64,000 bases of DNA from a virus, in IMG/VR virus record IMGVR_UViG_3300042691_012617, positions 104,427 through 168,426 of that record, one strand, 5' to 3'. The translations under genes and the position numbers were made by a program. Positions 55,749 to 63,959 of the stretch are shown here, piece by piece. Position 1 is the first letter of the stretch. Each line of letters opens with the position of its first letter. Below the pieces are notes generated by a model, which was given only the letters and a program-made list of their open reading frames with translations, was not told where the DNA came from and ran no database searches.

Positions 55749-56493
55749 GGGGATCGAATTGCTTTGTTTTGTCGAGCCAAATCATGTTCGCATGCTTCAT
55801 GTTGTCGCGGGGAGAGTATGGGATGGTGATGACTTCTCCTGCGTTACGCTTCGCCATGCCGACATAGATCCGACCCCGCGCATCCTTCGCCGTGGACTTG
55901 GTACCGATAAGGATGCCCTTGGGCTTGTGCTTCGAAACGAATGCCTTGCTGATGTCAAGTACGGTAGCCAACACCATCGCTGCATCCGCTCCACTCATGA
56001 TGCCCAAGTCCTCGTCGCCGCCATTTATGCTGCGGTCATAGTCCCAATACCAACGAGACCTCGGACCTCCACTCATGACGGGGCGTGGGCGAGTTGAATA
56101 CTTCAGGATGGAATCCATTCTCTGAAAGTAGAGTTCATAGACCTTGCCCATGTCGGAGTCGTTGAGGTTCGACTTTTCCTTGAGCGGTGCGTACAGACTG
56201 CTTTGATATGAGAGAGTATGAAACCCGACCTCGTACACCACACCAGGCAACGGAGTCGCATCCTTCTTGTTGTTCAAGAGCGGTCTGTCTTGTTCGTCCT
56301 TGCCCGTGATCTTGAGACCGTTTTCCTCATAGAACTTTTCGATTCCGTTTCCGTCCATGGGACATGGGAGCATCTTGCCACCGCGCACCTTTCCGAAAGC
56401 GAATCGATAGATGTCTAGACCACCACCCGTGGAGAACTCGTTCCATGGGTGAGCCTTGTCAAACAGTTCCGCGAGATATGCGTTGAACTCCAT
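55726..56493 (-). CDS. Capsid-targeted protein of unknown function
   Basis: 255 residues from ATG 56493 (an in-frame ATG also lies at 56499). The leader MEFNAYLAEL fits the capsid-targeting form with L-A-E. Later segments DIYRFAFGKVRGGKMLPCPM, VYEVGFHTLSYQSSLYAPLK and SRWYWDYDRSINGGDEDLGI suggest a globular enzyme, and KPKGILIGTKSTAKDARGRI a C-terminal alpha/beta unit, but I recognise no active site. Its start overlaps the metalloprotease stop. Confidence 0.72.
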   Translation of the reverse strand: MEFNAYLAELFDKAHPWNEFSTGGGLDIYRFAFGKVRGGKMLPCPMDGNGIEKFYEENGLKITGKDEQDRPLLNNKKDATPLPGVVYEVGFHTLSYQSSLYAPLKEKSNLNDSDMGKVYELYFQRMDSILKYSTRPRPVMSGGPRSRWYWDYDRSINGGDEDLGIMSGADAAMVLATVLDISKAFVSKHKPKGILIGTKSTAKDARGRIYVGMAKRNAGEVITIPYSPRDNMKHANMIWLDKTKQFDPLANYAKA

Positions 56494-57899
56494 CACCATT
56501 CCTGCACCTCTTCCTTTGGATCGAACACCTTCTTGCCGATCATGAGTCCGCTGTAGAGAAGGTTGTATGTGTACTTCGACTTCGTGGGATTGCCGCTAGG
56601 CTTGAACTTGTTCTTCGCCTTGTTGAACTCCTGCACGGACGGGATCTTGCCTTGGCTCATCGCGGTCTCATACTCTTTTATGATTCCATCGATGTCCTGA
56701 CGGAGCGACACGACACGATTGACCAACTTTGCCTTCCTCTTCGGATCCTCAATCAGGCTCATGCTTGTGCTGTACGCGCCCCATGTGAGCAACGCCATGA
56801 CAAGAGTTCCCATCTCGTCCATCTTCACCCCGCCAAGCCCGATCTTCTTCAGGTGATCGGGGATCCACGGTTCGGCAAGATTGTCCTTGACCTTTCGCTG
56901 AAGATCAGCGACAACGATCTCTGCGACAGCCTTGCACTTTGCGGTCTTGGTCAGGCTGTTGAAGGAAGCCTTGTCCCGCATCGCATTCAATGCAGCGCGT
57001 TCATTGGTCGCCGCGATCAGGAAGGAAGCGAACGCATCCTCAATCTCTGATGCCGCGCCTTGGAAGTATGCGTTCCATTCCGCATCGCTTGTGTAGTAAG
57101 CCTTGCGGGTCTCAGGTGTGCTGTTCGGATCCCATGATGCTTTGATGCCCTTCTCAATGTTCCCTGGTCTGTCGCTGCTCGACTTGTATCGGATGTCATC
57201 AAGGAAGTGGATGTACTCATGGATGAAGATGTCTCGGAGGAACATCAGTTCCTGCTCAAGTCCCTCAAGCCACTTGTTCATCGGACGAACCATTGCTTGC
57301 TTCGACTTGCCGCTGAACTTCGCCTTCATCGCATCGCGCAGGGCTTGGTGCAGCGGAGTGTCCTTGCCCAACGACAGGTGGCTGAGGTTGTAGAACTCAA
57401 GTGTGGGATTGACCTTGGTCTGCTTGCCTGAGATGTAGACTCCCTTGAAAGACATCGCCCCGCTTCCGCGTGGATAACCGCGAAGCGTGATCAGCATCTT
57501 CACCATGTTGCTGCTCGGTGTCATCTTGTCGAAGTCGCTAGGCTTGATGCTCGGTGGGAGGAAGACCTGTGCGGCATCCCTGATGGTGTATGCAAGAGTC
57601 ATCTGCCCCTGCGTCAGGACTGACATGAGCATCTTCTTGTCATCGAACTGCTTCCGCATCGAATCGGTGAGCGAGTTCGCCAAGTCATTGATGGCGAACT
57701 CATAAGATACGATGTCCTTGGTAGATGGATCTGTTCCCTTGCCACCCGATGTGTGCTTGTTGATGAAGTCATTGACACCTTTGGTCGCCATGACCATGAG
57801 GTTCTTCGTGAACCTGTCGAACGACTTGGCTGCGGCATCGCGCATCGAACGGTCAAGTTCGCGCTCAAGCAGCAGGGCAAGTTCGTGGTATGACTTCAC
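56493..57899 (-). CDS. Capsid-targeted zinc metalloprotease-like protein
   Basis: 468 residues from GTG 57899 (GTGA overlap). The leader MKSYHELALLLER has an L-L-E site. Near residue 227 is FIHEYIHFLDDIRY, an H-E-x-x-H zinc motif followed by an acidic pair, typical of metallopeptidases. EIEDAFASFLIAATNERAAL later may hold the third ligand. I infer a packaged protease that could act on host proteins after injection, or a head-maturation factor. Confidence 0.75.
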   Translation of the reverse strand: MKSYHELALLLERELDRSMRDAAAKSFDRFTKNLMVMATKGVNDFINKHTSGGKGTDPSTKDIVSYEFAINDLANSLTDSMRKQFDDKKMLMSVLTQGQMTLAYTIRDAAQVFLPPSIKPSDFDKMTPSSNMVKMLITLRGYPRGSGAMSFKGVYISGKQTKVNPTLEFYNLSHLSLGKDTPLHQALRDAMKAKFSGKSKQAMVRPMNKWLEGLEQELMFLRDIFIHEYIHFLDDIRYKSSSDRPGNIEKGIKASWDPNSTPETRKAYYTSDAEWNAYFQGAASEIEDAFASFLIAATNERAALNAMRDKASFNSLTKTAKCKAVAEIVVADLQRKVKDNLAEPWIPDHLKKIGLGGVKMDEMGTLVMALLTWGAYSTSMSLIEDPKRKAKLVNRVVSLRQDIDGIIKEYETAMSQGKIPSVQEFNKAKNKFKPSGNPTKSKYTYNLLYSGLMIGKKVFDPKEEVQEW

Positions 57900-58426
57900 A
57901 GTCCCGATCCCTTCGGCAGAAAGATGATGAGTGCCTTGGGTTCGATGCCATGTATGAACGCCATGTCCATGCGGGTGTTCCCTGCGAGGATGCGATCCCG
58001 ATAGCCCAATGCGATCTCCTTCATCTCCTTCTCGGCATGATAGTCGGAAGACTCCGCTGTGGGGCGAACGATGATCGGCATATCCATGGGCTTGCCTGAC
58101 AGCATGGCTTCCTTCATGGCGTTGAGGGTGTCCTCGTTGCGGTACTGCGGGTACGAGCGATAGGTCTTAATGAGGTTCAGCAGTTCCTTCATGTTCCTCG
58201 TATGAGACCTGTTGGCGATGTAGTAGTCGTGCCCCTTGGTGATCGTCCGCACGATGCCTTCCTTCGCCGCCTTGAGGAATGACTCCACGGTGGGGAACAC
58301 ATCCTTGTCCAACTCATGGACGAGGTGCTTCTTGTATTCGATCTCATACTCCTGCTTGAGCATGGCGACCTTGGGGCGAACCCAATTGCCCTTCGCTTCG
58401 GTGATGTGCTGTGAGAAAGACTTCAT
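57896..58426 (-). CDS. Capsid-targeted ParB-like protein
   Basis: 176 residues from ATG 58426. The leader MKSFSQHITEA is among the clearest, with I-T-E then A. The C-terminal MDMPIIVRPTAESSDY then ILAGNTRMDMAFIHGIEPKA follows the ParB/sulfiredoxin domain pattern (G-N-T-R motif). ParB-like enzymes can be nucleases or NTPases. The middle KGHDYYIANRSHTRNMKELL is helical. Its stop overlaps the GTG of the metalloprotease gene. Confidence 0.75.
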   Translation of the reverse strand: MKSFSQHITEAKGNWVRPKVAMLKQEYEIEYKKHLVHELDKDVFPTVESFLKAAKEGIVRTITKGHDYYIANRSHTRNMKELLNLIKTYRSYPQYRNEDTLNAMKEAMLSGKPMDMPIIVRPTAESSDYHAEKEMKEIALGYRDRILAGNTRMDMAFIHGIEPKALIIFLPKGSGL

Positions 58427-58716
58427 CTCTTCTTCCGTCCTTGGCAATGCGCCCGTTGTGAGAATCCCTTCGGGTTGTTGCAGTTGATCGACTTCTTGTA
58501 CTTCGCAGTCCAATCCTCACCGATCTTGTACTTCTTGAGGATGGCGTTGCGCTTGGCTTGCAGTTCCTTCTGCCGTGGAGAACTCGGCATCGTCTTCAGG
58601 ATGAGTATCGTCAGACGGTTCGCCTCCTTGCGATCCTCGGGCGACATGACAGCCCAAGGATCCTTGAAGTCCTTGAAGTCATGCGAACCTTCCATGAATT
58701 GCAGGAACGATTTCAT
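58423..58716 (-). CDS. Small capsid-targeted protein with Cys-containing basic tail
   Basis: 97 residues starting MKSFLQFMEGSH (F-M-E then G). The C-terminal KYKKSINCNNPKGFSQRAHC then Q-G-R-K-K-R is a short conserved module that I recall from several phage and algal-virus proteins. RKEANRLTILILKTMPSSPR is helical. Stop overlaps the next start (ATGA). Confidence 0.75.
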   Translation of the reverse strand: MKSFLQFMEGSHDFKDFKDPWAVMSPEDRKEANRLTILILKTMPSSPRQKELQAKRNAILKKYKIGEDWTAKYKKSINCNNPKGFSQRAHCQGRKKR

Positions 58717-59792
58717 GTGAAGTCCTTCACCAATTGCTTGAACACCTTCGTCTTGGCAAAGGCATCTGCGCCCTTCACACCAAGGCGGCTGATGGCGCGG
58801 TTATAGACATACATCCTTGCATTGTCACCCATGTTTCGTGTTGATGAGTTCAAGACAATGATGTCCTCTATGCTGCTCACCTTTACATAGACCGTGACAG
58901 GGAGCGGGGCATTGCCGACACGGATGACCTCTCGCTCAGGCTTCGCTCCCTTGCCGTATCCCGACACTTGCTTGACCACATCGGGACTCAGGAGAGTGTC
59001 GCTCCTCTTGAGGTTCACTTCGAACACCACGGCGATTGGATTCTCGACACTAGACATGTTGGTGTCGCTGAAGTCCTCTGCGGTGCGCCACTCGTCAGAC
59101 CATGACTGCGCCTCGTAGCGGCTCTTGTAGGTTCCCTTGGCGACAAGCCATTCGTTCTTGCCGATCTTCTTGACCTCTCCCGTGAAGTCATACTTGGAGA
59201 CCACGGCGGTGGTTCTTGACACGCCACGGTACGCCTTGCCGCTCCATGCCGCCCACGGGGCACGGCTCTTGCAAGCAACGATCTGAGCGAAGATGTTCGT
59301 CATCTTCATCTTGCGACCGCCCTGTGATTCGAACCACTCATCGAACGCTTCCTTGATCTCCTGCAACTTGGTGATCCACTTGGCAGACGCATCAGGGATC
59401 TCGCCCTTGATCAAATCGATGAACCTGTTGGGCTTGGGGTCGCTGAGGAGGTCGCAGATGGTGTAGGGATTGGCGAGTACCTTCTTCTCGTCGGCTTCCG
59501 CCTTGCGGTAGATCGCATCGGTCTTCAACTCCCGTTTGATCTCCTTGCCTATGTCCTTGAGGTGCGGGATGACCACCTTGAAGTTGGAGTTCTGATAGGA
59601 GGGAGAAGTGTAGTCGTTCAACGACAGCATCTTGATCCTGTGCTTCAGGTTCTTGATCGTCTGCTTGGAAAGATTGGGTGTCTTGATAGCCTTCTTCAGG
59701 GCTTCGATGGCATCCTTGCGAAGACGCTCTGCCTCAATGGCAGCGGGCTTCGGGCCCTTGGCTTCGGTGATGTGGGCAAGGAAGGATTGCAT
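58713..59792 (-). CDS. Capsid-targeted ADP-ribosyltransferase-like protein (Alt-like role)
   Basis: 359 residues. The leader MQSFLAHITEA is strong. The C-terminal half carries the R-S-E order of ADP-ribosyltransferases: AYRGVSR (R189), AQSWSDEW (S230-W-S232) and KPEREVIRV (E286-x-E288). T4 Alt is likewise packaged, injected and ADP-ribosylates host RNA polymerase. The N-terminal half is helical and Lys-rich. I infer an Alt-type early effector. The late CTAAATA box lies five bases before the ATG. Confidence 0.78.
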   Translation of the reverse strand: MQSFLAHITEAKGPKPAAIEAERLRKDAIEALKKAIKTPNLSKQTIKNLKHRIKMLSLNDYTSPSYQNSNFKVVIPHLKDIGKEIKRELKTDAIYRKAEADEKKVLANPYTICDLLSDPKPNRFIDLIKGEIPDASAKWITKLQEIKEAFDEWFESQGGRKMKMTNIFAQIVACKSRAPWAAWSGKAYRGVSRTTAVVSKYDFTGEVKKIGKNEWLVAKGTYKSRYEAQSWSDEWRTAEDFSDTNMSSVENPIAVVFEVNLKRSDTLLSPDVVKQVSGYGKGAKPEREVIRVGNAPLPVTVYVKVSSIEDIIVLNSSTRNMGDNARMYVYNRAISRLGVKGADAFAKTKVFKQLVKDFT

Positions 59793-59797
59793 CCCGA

Positions 59798-59804
59798 TAT
59801 TTAG
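59798..59804 (-). promoter_or_regulatory. Late promoter, leaderless configuration
   Basis: CTAAATA, five bases (TCGGG) before the ATG at 59792. Confidence 0.62.
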
Positions 59805-59811
59805 GATATGA

Positions 59812-60252
59812 TCACTTCATGACTTCGCCCGTGACGGGTTCGAACCGCCCACGCATCTTCTCAATGGCTTCGGGGGGAACGCCATGGATCGAACCATAGT
59901 TGCCCGTCATGCGGATCACCCGCACCGTCCAACCCAACTCTTTGGCGAGTTCGATGTACGGCTGCATCTCCCACTTCATGGTGAATGTATTGGAGACCGC
60001 GACTGCCTTGTGCTTGCCACTCGCCATCGCCCTGCGGGTACGGGCAAGGCAGTCACCATGGGCATCCTTCAACTTGGTCGGGTCGAAGTCATACTTGCCG
60101 CCCCTGTAGAAGTACTGGTCGGCTTCGAAGTGCGCCGATGCCTGAACGAGGGTCTTCGCATGGGTTGACTTCCCCGAACCAGGGAGTCCACGGACGAGGT
60201 ACAGAATGTTTCCAATCGATTCGTTCATGATGAAGTTCTTGAAGTCGCGCAT
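59812..60252 (-). CDS. Capsid-targeted P-loop polynucleotide-kinase-like protein
   Basis: 146 residues from ATG 60252. The leader MRDFKNFIMNES has the M-N-E site. YLVRGLPGSGKSTHAKTLVQ is Walker A (22-30), D-Q-Y-F-Y and VSNTFTMKWEMQPYIELAKE follow, ending GVPPEAIEKMRGRFEP; this is the AAA_33 kinase pattern, shared with the kinase half of T4 Pnk. A sigma70-like -10 box overlaps the start codon, and transcripts from it would begin translation at the second ATG (60228), without the leader. Confidence 0.8.
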   Translation of the reverse strand: MRDFKNFIMNESIGNILYLVRGLPGSGKSTHAKTLVQASAHFEADQYFYRGGKYDFDPTKLKDAHGDCLARTRRAMASGKHKAVAVSNTFTMKWEMQPYIELAKELGWTVRVIRMTGNYGSIHGVPPEAIEKMRGRFEPVTGEVMK

Positions 60253-60279
60253 TCTAATCTCCCAATCCGTACTTGTCAA
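60251..60279 (-). promoter_or_regulatory. Sigma70-like promoter overlapping a start codon
   Basis: TTGACA (60274-60279), 17-base spacer, TAGAAT (60251-60256). The ATG at 60252 lies within the -10 region, so this promoter cannot give the long form. Confidence 0.6.
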
Positions 60280-60368
60280 TAGCCCACCATTCGGTCATGT
60301 CCATGGAGGATGCCAATCCATCGATGCTCATCCCCCGTCCCTCCTTCTCACTAGGGACTGCCGCGCCC

Positions 60369-61067
60369 CTAGAGCGAGTTCCGCACCGTCTCCCATCGAT
60401 TCTCATCGACGGCAATTCGCTTCTCCGTATTCGGAGCATTCCCAACCTTCGTCAGTTCGAAAAAACTCGGCGGCTGTCCCTTGAACGACATCAGGATCTC
60501 GTCCATCGCCTTCTTCATGGAGTAGCCGCTCGTTCCTTCGATGGACAGCAACTGACCGCCGTAGACCTTGAGCCATCCCTTGGAGTATGCGACCATTTGG
60601 ACATGGTAGGCGAGATCCATGCTGCCGTTGCTCAGAGCCGAACGAACCGTTTGGACTTCCCTGTCGGTGATCGGAATGTTGAGATTCTTGAAGCGATGCT
60701 CCGCTTCCTTCCGAAGACCCGCATTGAGTTCATCCTCCGTGATGCCAAAGCGAGGAAACTGGTTCACGATCTTCGTGACATGGTAGTAGCCATCGAAAGT
60801 AAACCATTGCAACGAAGGGTGCCACCATCCCGTGAAGATGTCGCTCTTGTTCGCCCATGGGTAGGAAGCACGGGCGGGTGTCGCGGGGATCTGCGGAGTG
60901 GGTACGGGCTTGGAGACGAAGGTGCGACGAACAGGCTTCTTGACAGGTGCTGCCTTGACCTTGGACTTCGCCGCTGCCTTCGCGCTTGATGCCTTGGGCT
61001 TGGCGATCCTTGTCTTGGTCGCTGTCGCTTCCTGAATCGATTGCAATAGATCGAAGTAGGTCTTCAT
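60369..61067 (-). CDS. Capsid-targeted basic protein
   Basis: 232 residues. The leader MKTYFDLLQSIQEA ends in I-Q-E then A. Residues 16-70 are Lys/Ala/Pro-rich (KPKASSAKAAAKSKVKAAPV), like H1 histone tails and T4 internal proteins. A globular part follows (DIFTGWWHPSLQWFTFDGYY, LIS-type helices). It probably binds DNA in the capsid. Function of the globular part unknown. Confidence 0.78.
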   Translation of the reverse strand: MKTYFDLLQSIQEATATKTRIAKPKASSAKAAAKSKVKAAPVKKPVRRTFVSKPVPTPQIPATPARASYPWANKSDIFTGWWHPSLQWFTFDGYYHVTKIVNQFPRFGITEDELNAGLRKEAEHRFKNLNIPITDREVQTVRSALSNGSMDLAYHVQMVAYSKGWLKVYGGQLLSIEGTSGYSMKKAMDEILMSFKGQPPSFFELTKVGNAPNTEKRIAVDENRWETVRNSL

Positions 61068-61076
61068 GCCATCACA

Positions 61077-61865
61077 TCACTTCTGATACTTCTTCAGTTC
61101 TCTGATGACCGTCGAAAGGTCTTTCATGATCTCCATGTTGCCATGCTTCGAAGGACTCATTGTTTTCTTATGGACTGCCTCAAGGCTATAGATCAGACCC
61201 TGAAGGAAGTCACGCTGCTGTGCATGCTTCTGCCTGAGGGAACCCACGATCTGTAGAAGATAGGAATGAACATCGAACTTTCCCACCCATGCGACATTCG
61301 TCGTTGCCTTCTGAATGTTCGTCGCCATGTCATCAAGGTCAGTCCAATACCTTCCGAGATCCGCTGCCTCGCTTACAAGAGTCTCTTCCTTTCTGATGGA
61401 AGGAAACCCTAGAGAAGACAGTAGATCCGAAGCAGCCTTCTTGTTGGCTTCTTCTGCCGCCTTGAGAACTTCATTCTTGTCCAACGAGGCTACCTTGCCC
61501 ACGACACGAAGACCGCTCCCACCTCTTCCGACTGCATAGAGGGTGTATCCCTTGCCATCAATCGCCTTGCGTACTTGGAATGAAGAACCCTTCATCATGA
61601 ACTTCTTGTCGAGCGGAACATCGGACTCGTCCAGTTCAACCTCTTCCTTTTGCCACGGCTGTCCGATGTTCTTGGGGGTGAGGGTGACGAACACCTTGCC
61701 CATCTTGAGACCGCCATGCTCCTTTGCCTTCTTGAGGCATTGCTGCTTGCTGCCACGATAGATGATCTTGTTGTCCACGACGAGGGCATACCCGACCTTG
61801 GTGAGTTCTGCCTCGCTGAGGGTCTTGCGCTGAATGCCGTCCCAATTCTCGTTGAATGACTTCAT
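61077..61865 (-). CDS. Capsid-targeted two- or three-module protein
   Basis: 262 residues from ATG 61865, which has CAGGAG and a late promoter upstream. The leader MKSFNENWDGIQRKTLSEA gives L-S-E then A at 16-19. Further cut-site-like motifs separate modules: VELDE-S near 70 and LVSE-A near 148. Module 1 is small and beta-rich; module 3 (LGRYWTDLDDMATNIQKATT) is helical. I infer processing into small internal proteins. Longer frames upstream are not supported. Confidence 0.75.
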   Translation of the reverse strand: MKSFNENWDGIQRKTLSEAELTKVGYALVVDNKIIYRGSKQQCLKKAKEHGGLKMGKVFVTLTPKNIGQPWQKEEVELDESDVPLDKKFMMKGSSFQVRKAIDGKGYTLYAVGRGGSGLRVVGKVASLDKNEVLKAAEEANKKAASDLLSSLGFPSIRKEETLVSEAADLGRYWTDLDDMATNIQKATTNVAWVGKFDVHSYLLQIVGSLRQKHAQQRDFLQGLIYSLEAVHKKTMSPSKHGNMEIMKDLSTVIRELKKYQK

Positions 61866-61882
61866 GCTTCTCTCCTGTCCCG

Positions 61883-61889
61883 TATTTAG
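61883..61889 (-). promoter_or_regulatory. Late promoter (CTAAATA)
   Basis: CTAAATA, 17 bases before the ATG at 61865 with CAGGAG between. Confidence 0.6.
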
Positions 61890-61993
61890 ATATTTGGAGT
61901 TCGACCTGTAAAAAGGCTCGGGCCAGCGGGAAAATTTTTGGGGGGTGGGGGGTGTAATCAGAGAAGGGGGCGGCGTAGGGGGAGGGGGCCTCT

Positions 61994-62057
61994 TAAGTAT
62001 TTTGGGAGAGAGGGGAGAAACGGTAAGTGTTTTGGGATGGGCGTAAGTGTTTTGGGA
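61994..62057 (+). repeat. Three direct repeats TAAGTRTTTTGGGA
   Basis: 14-base repeats at 61994, 62024 and 62044 with 30 and 20 base spacing; the second and third are identical and the first differs at one position. Confidence 0.7.
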
Positions 62058-62421
62058 GAATGCCCAAGTCGTATGCGGGAATCGACACGGGGCGTAGAGT
62101 TGTGCATACGGGATGGGGATGGGGTGAATGGTGGAAATTGGAGTTTGTTGGAAAGCGACGAGGGTGTGGGGGTGCTTCGCCACCCCGAGGCTCCACGCCA
62201 CATCCCGCCAGTTTATAAAGTGGGCCGCGAGTTTTCATATCCCTTGCAATTTCTACGAAAGAGTTTCGGCACAACTTCATCGCGCCTGCGAGAGCCTGCG
62301 ACTCGCCCGCAACCAGTTGAAACCAGTTGCTCTCCCTCTCATACTCATACTCCCTCATGACTTCCCTCTCGCTCACTACGCTTTGCTAAACCCCGTTAGC
62401 GTAATCTCATTCCTACCATGT

Positions 62422-62449
62422 GAGAAAACCCCTATGTTTCTAGGGGTTT
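62422..62449 (-). terminator. Bidirectional terminator-like hairpin
   Basis: AAACCCCTA-GAAACA-TAGGGGTTT followed by TTCTC on the minus strand. Confidence 0.75.
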
Positions 62450-62612
62450 CGTGCAGGGCATTTGTGGCTAGTGGTTAGATAGTACCTAATCCCATCGAAG
62501 CCTCTCTGATGGGTAGCGTAGTCATAAGATTGGAATCAATCATGAGTATGTGTGGGGGCGACTTGTCGAGAGCCAGTTGAACTCTCTCGACACTTCGATC
62601 TCATCATGCATA

Positions 62613-62653
62613 CCAAAAAGAAAGAAACCCCCGCCCACTTCGGAGCAGGGGTT
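62613..62653 (-). terminator. Rho-independent terminator of the CobS-like gene
   Basis: AACCCCTGC pairs with GCGGGGGTT across TCCGAAGTGG, then TTCTTTCTTTTTGG. Confidence 0.85.
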
Positions 62654-62687
62654 CCTGTGAGAACCCGACGATTGTCTACCCGTTACA

Positions 62688-63935
62688 TCAGAACGGGCAC
62701 TTGTTGGAGTTGGTCGCGGTCGTGGGTGCCGCAGCAGTAGCCGAGGTCGGAGCCGCACCAAGGTTCTCCGAGTTGTCGCCCGAGACCGTGACATCCAACT
62801 TCTTGTACAGGTCGATGAAGGCGGCACGGGTCGCGGCATCGAACCGAGTCGTGACCTTATCGATTGCCTTCTCGCGGTCGCCGTAGATGGCGAGGGCGTT
62901 CGCTGCCTGAACGAGGCGGCGGGTCGTGATCACATCCTCAACCGCACCCTCAGCATAGGACTTGCGGATCGACTGCGCCCACTTGACGATGGTGACCGCG
63001 AAGTCATCCTGATCGGTCACGCCGAGGTAGTTCAGGACTCCCTTGACGATCTTGGTCTCCACAGCCTCAGACGGGTAGTCCTGTTCGACCGTCTCAGGGA
63101 CACGGTCAAGGAAGGCTTCGTTCATCGCGTTGGTGCCGACGAACTTGCCCGTATCGTCACCGCGACCCTTGGTGTTACCCGTCAGGAAGACATTGAACCC
63201 CTTCTCAGGCTTGACCCAAGTATTGGTCTTCTTGAGGAACACGGGCTTGCCTTCCAGTACGGGCTGCAAGCACATGATCTTGACGGTGCCGAGATCGACC
63301 TCGTCAAGCAGCAGGATGCCGCCGCGCTTCATGGAGACGATGACGGGACCATCGACCCATACCGTCTCGCCGTTGACGAGTCGGAACCCGCCGAGCAGAT
63401 CGTCCTCGCTCGTCTCAGGCGTGATGTTCACGCGGAAGAACTCGCGGTTGTTCTCAGCACAAGCCTGTTCCACCGTAGTGGTCTTGCCGTTGCCCGACAG
63501 ACCCGTGATGTACACAGGGTAGAACTTGCGGCTCTTCACGACAGCCGAGACATCGCGGTGCGCTCCGAAGGGCACATAGGTCGGCAGACGGTCGGGGACG
63601 AGAGATGCCCCGCCCATGAAGGCGAGGTTCAGGTCAGCGGTCGGCACAGCGGGTGCCACCTTGACAGCGGGAGCCGCAGCGACTGCCACAGGAGCAGGAG
63701 CAGCGACAGGAGCCGCCGCGACCGCGACAGCAGGAGCGTCAGCGGAGGTGACGGGCAGACGGTAGCGACCGCGACCCGCACGATAGGCGGTATCGTTGGT
63801 CAGCCATTGGGGGAGGTTCAGCCCCGCAGACTTGGCGACTGCCTCTACCTGAGGGCGCGTCAGCACGGAGGCGGTCGGGTACATCGCACGGGCGGCGCGA
63901 ACGAAGGCAGACTGTTTTGGCGTTAGGTTGGTCAT
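62688..63935 (-). CDS. cobS: CobS-like MoxR-type AAA+ ATPase
   Basis: 415 residues from ATG 63935, AAGGGA upstream. Residues 60-100 are Ala/Val/Pro-rich linker (VAVAAAPVAAPAPVAVAAAP). Walker A ITGLSGNGKTTTVEQ near 147, GGILLLDEVDLG as Walker B, and VFLTGNTKGRGDDTGKFVGT as the sensor-1 region match CobS/CbbQ ATPases. CobS is half of aerobic cobaltochelatase; T4-like cyanophages carry a related gene. No CobT partner is seen, so it may work as a general AAA+ remodeller. Confidence 0.87.
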   Translation of the reverse strand: MTNLTPKQSAFVRAARAMYPTASVLTRPQVEAVAKSAGLNLPQWLTNDTAYRAGRGRYRLPVTSADAPAVAVAAAPVAAPAPVAVAAAPAVKVAPAVPTADLNLAFMGGASLVPDRLPTYVPFGAHRDVSAVVKSRKFYPVYITGLSGNGKTTTVEQACAENNREFFRVNITPETSEDDLLGGFRLVNGETVWVDGPVIVSMKRGGILLLDEVDLGTVKIMCLQPVLEGKPVFLKKTNTWVKPEKGFNVFLTGNTKGRGDDTGKFVGTNAMNEAFLDRVPETVEQDYPSEAVETKIVKGVLNYLGVTDQDDFAVTIVKWAQSIRKSYAEGAVEDVITTRRLVQAANALAIYGDREKAIDKVTTRFDAATRAAFIDLYKKLDVTVSGDNSENLGAAPTSATAAAPTTATNSNKCPF

Positions 63936-63959
63936 GGTTTGTGTTCCCTTCACATCCAA

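Larger units (their letters stand above)
61866..62687. other. Non-coding G-rich region with short repeats
   Basis: About 820 bases without a convincing gene. The plus strand is G-rich (GGGGGGTGGGGGG at about 61938, GGGGGCGGCGTAGGGGGAGG at 61968) and could form G-quadruplexes. Three copies of TAAGT[A/G]TTTTGGGA lie at 61994-62007, 62024-62037 and 62044-62057. Two terminators lie at 62422-62449 and 62613-62653. A possible origin, packaging or regulatory site. Confidence 0.5.

Noticed and set aside
61866-62201. N-terminal extension of the gene at 61077-61865
   Set aside because: The extension crosses a late promoter and Shine-Dalgarno and is low complexity; ATG 61865 starts a perfect leader peptide.
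61993-62376. Minus-strand frame of 127 codons in the non-coding region
   Set aside because: Its first 40 residues look plausible, but the rest is Pro/His/Ser-rich reading of a C-rich strand across the direct repeats, with no promoter; I left it out as a gene.
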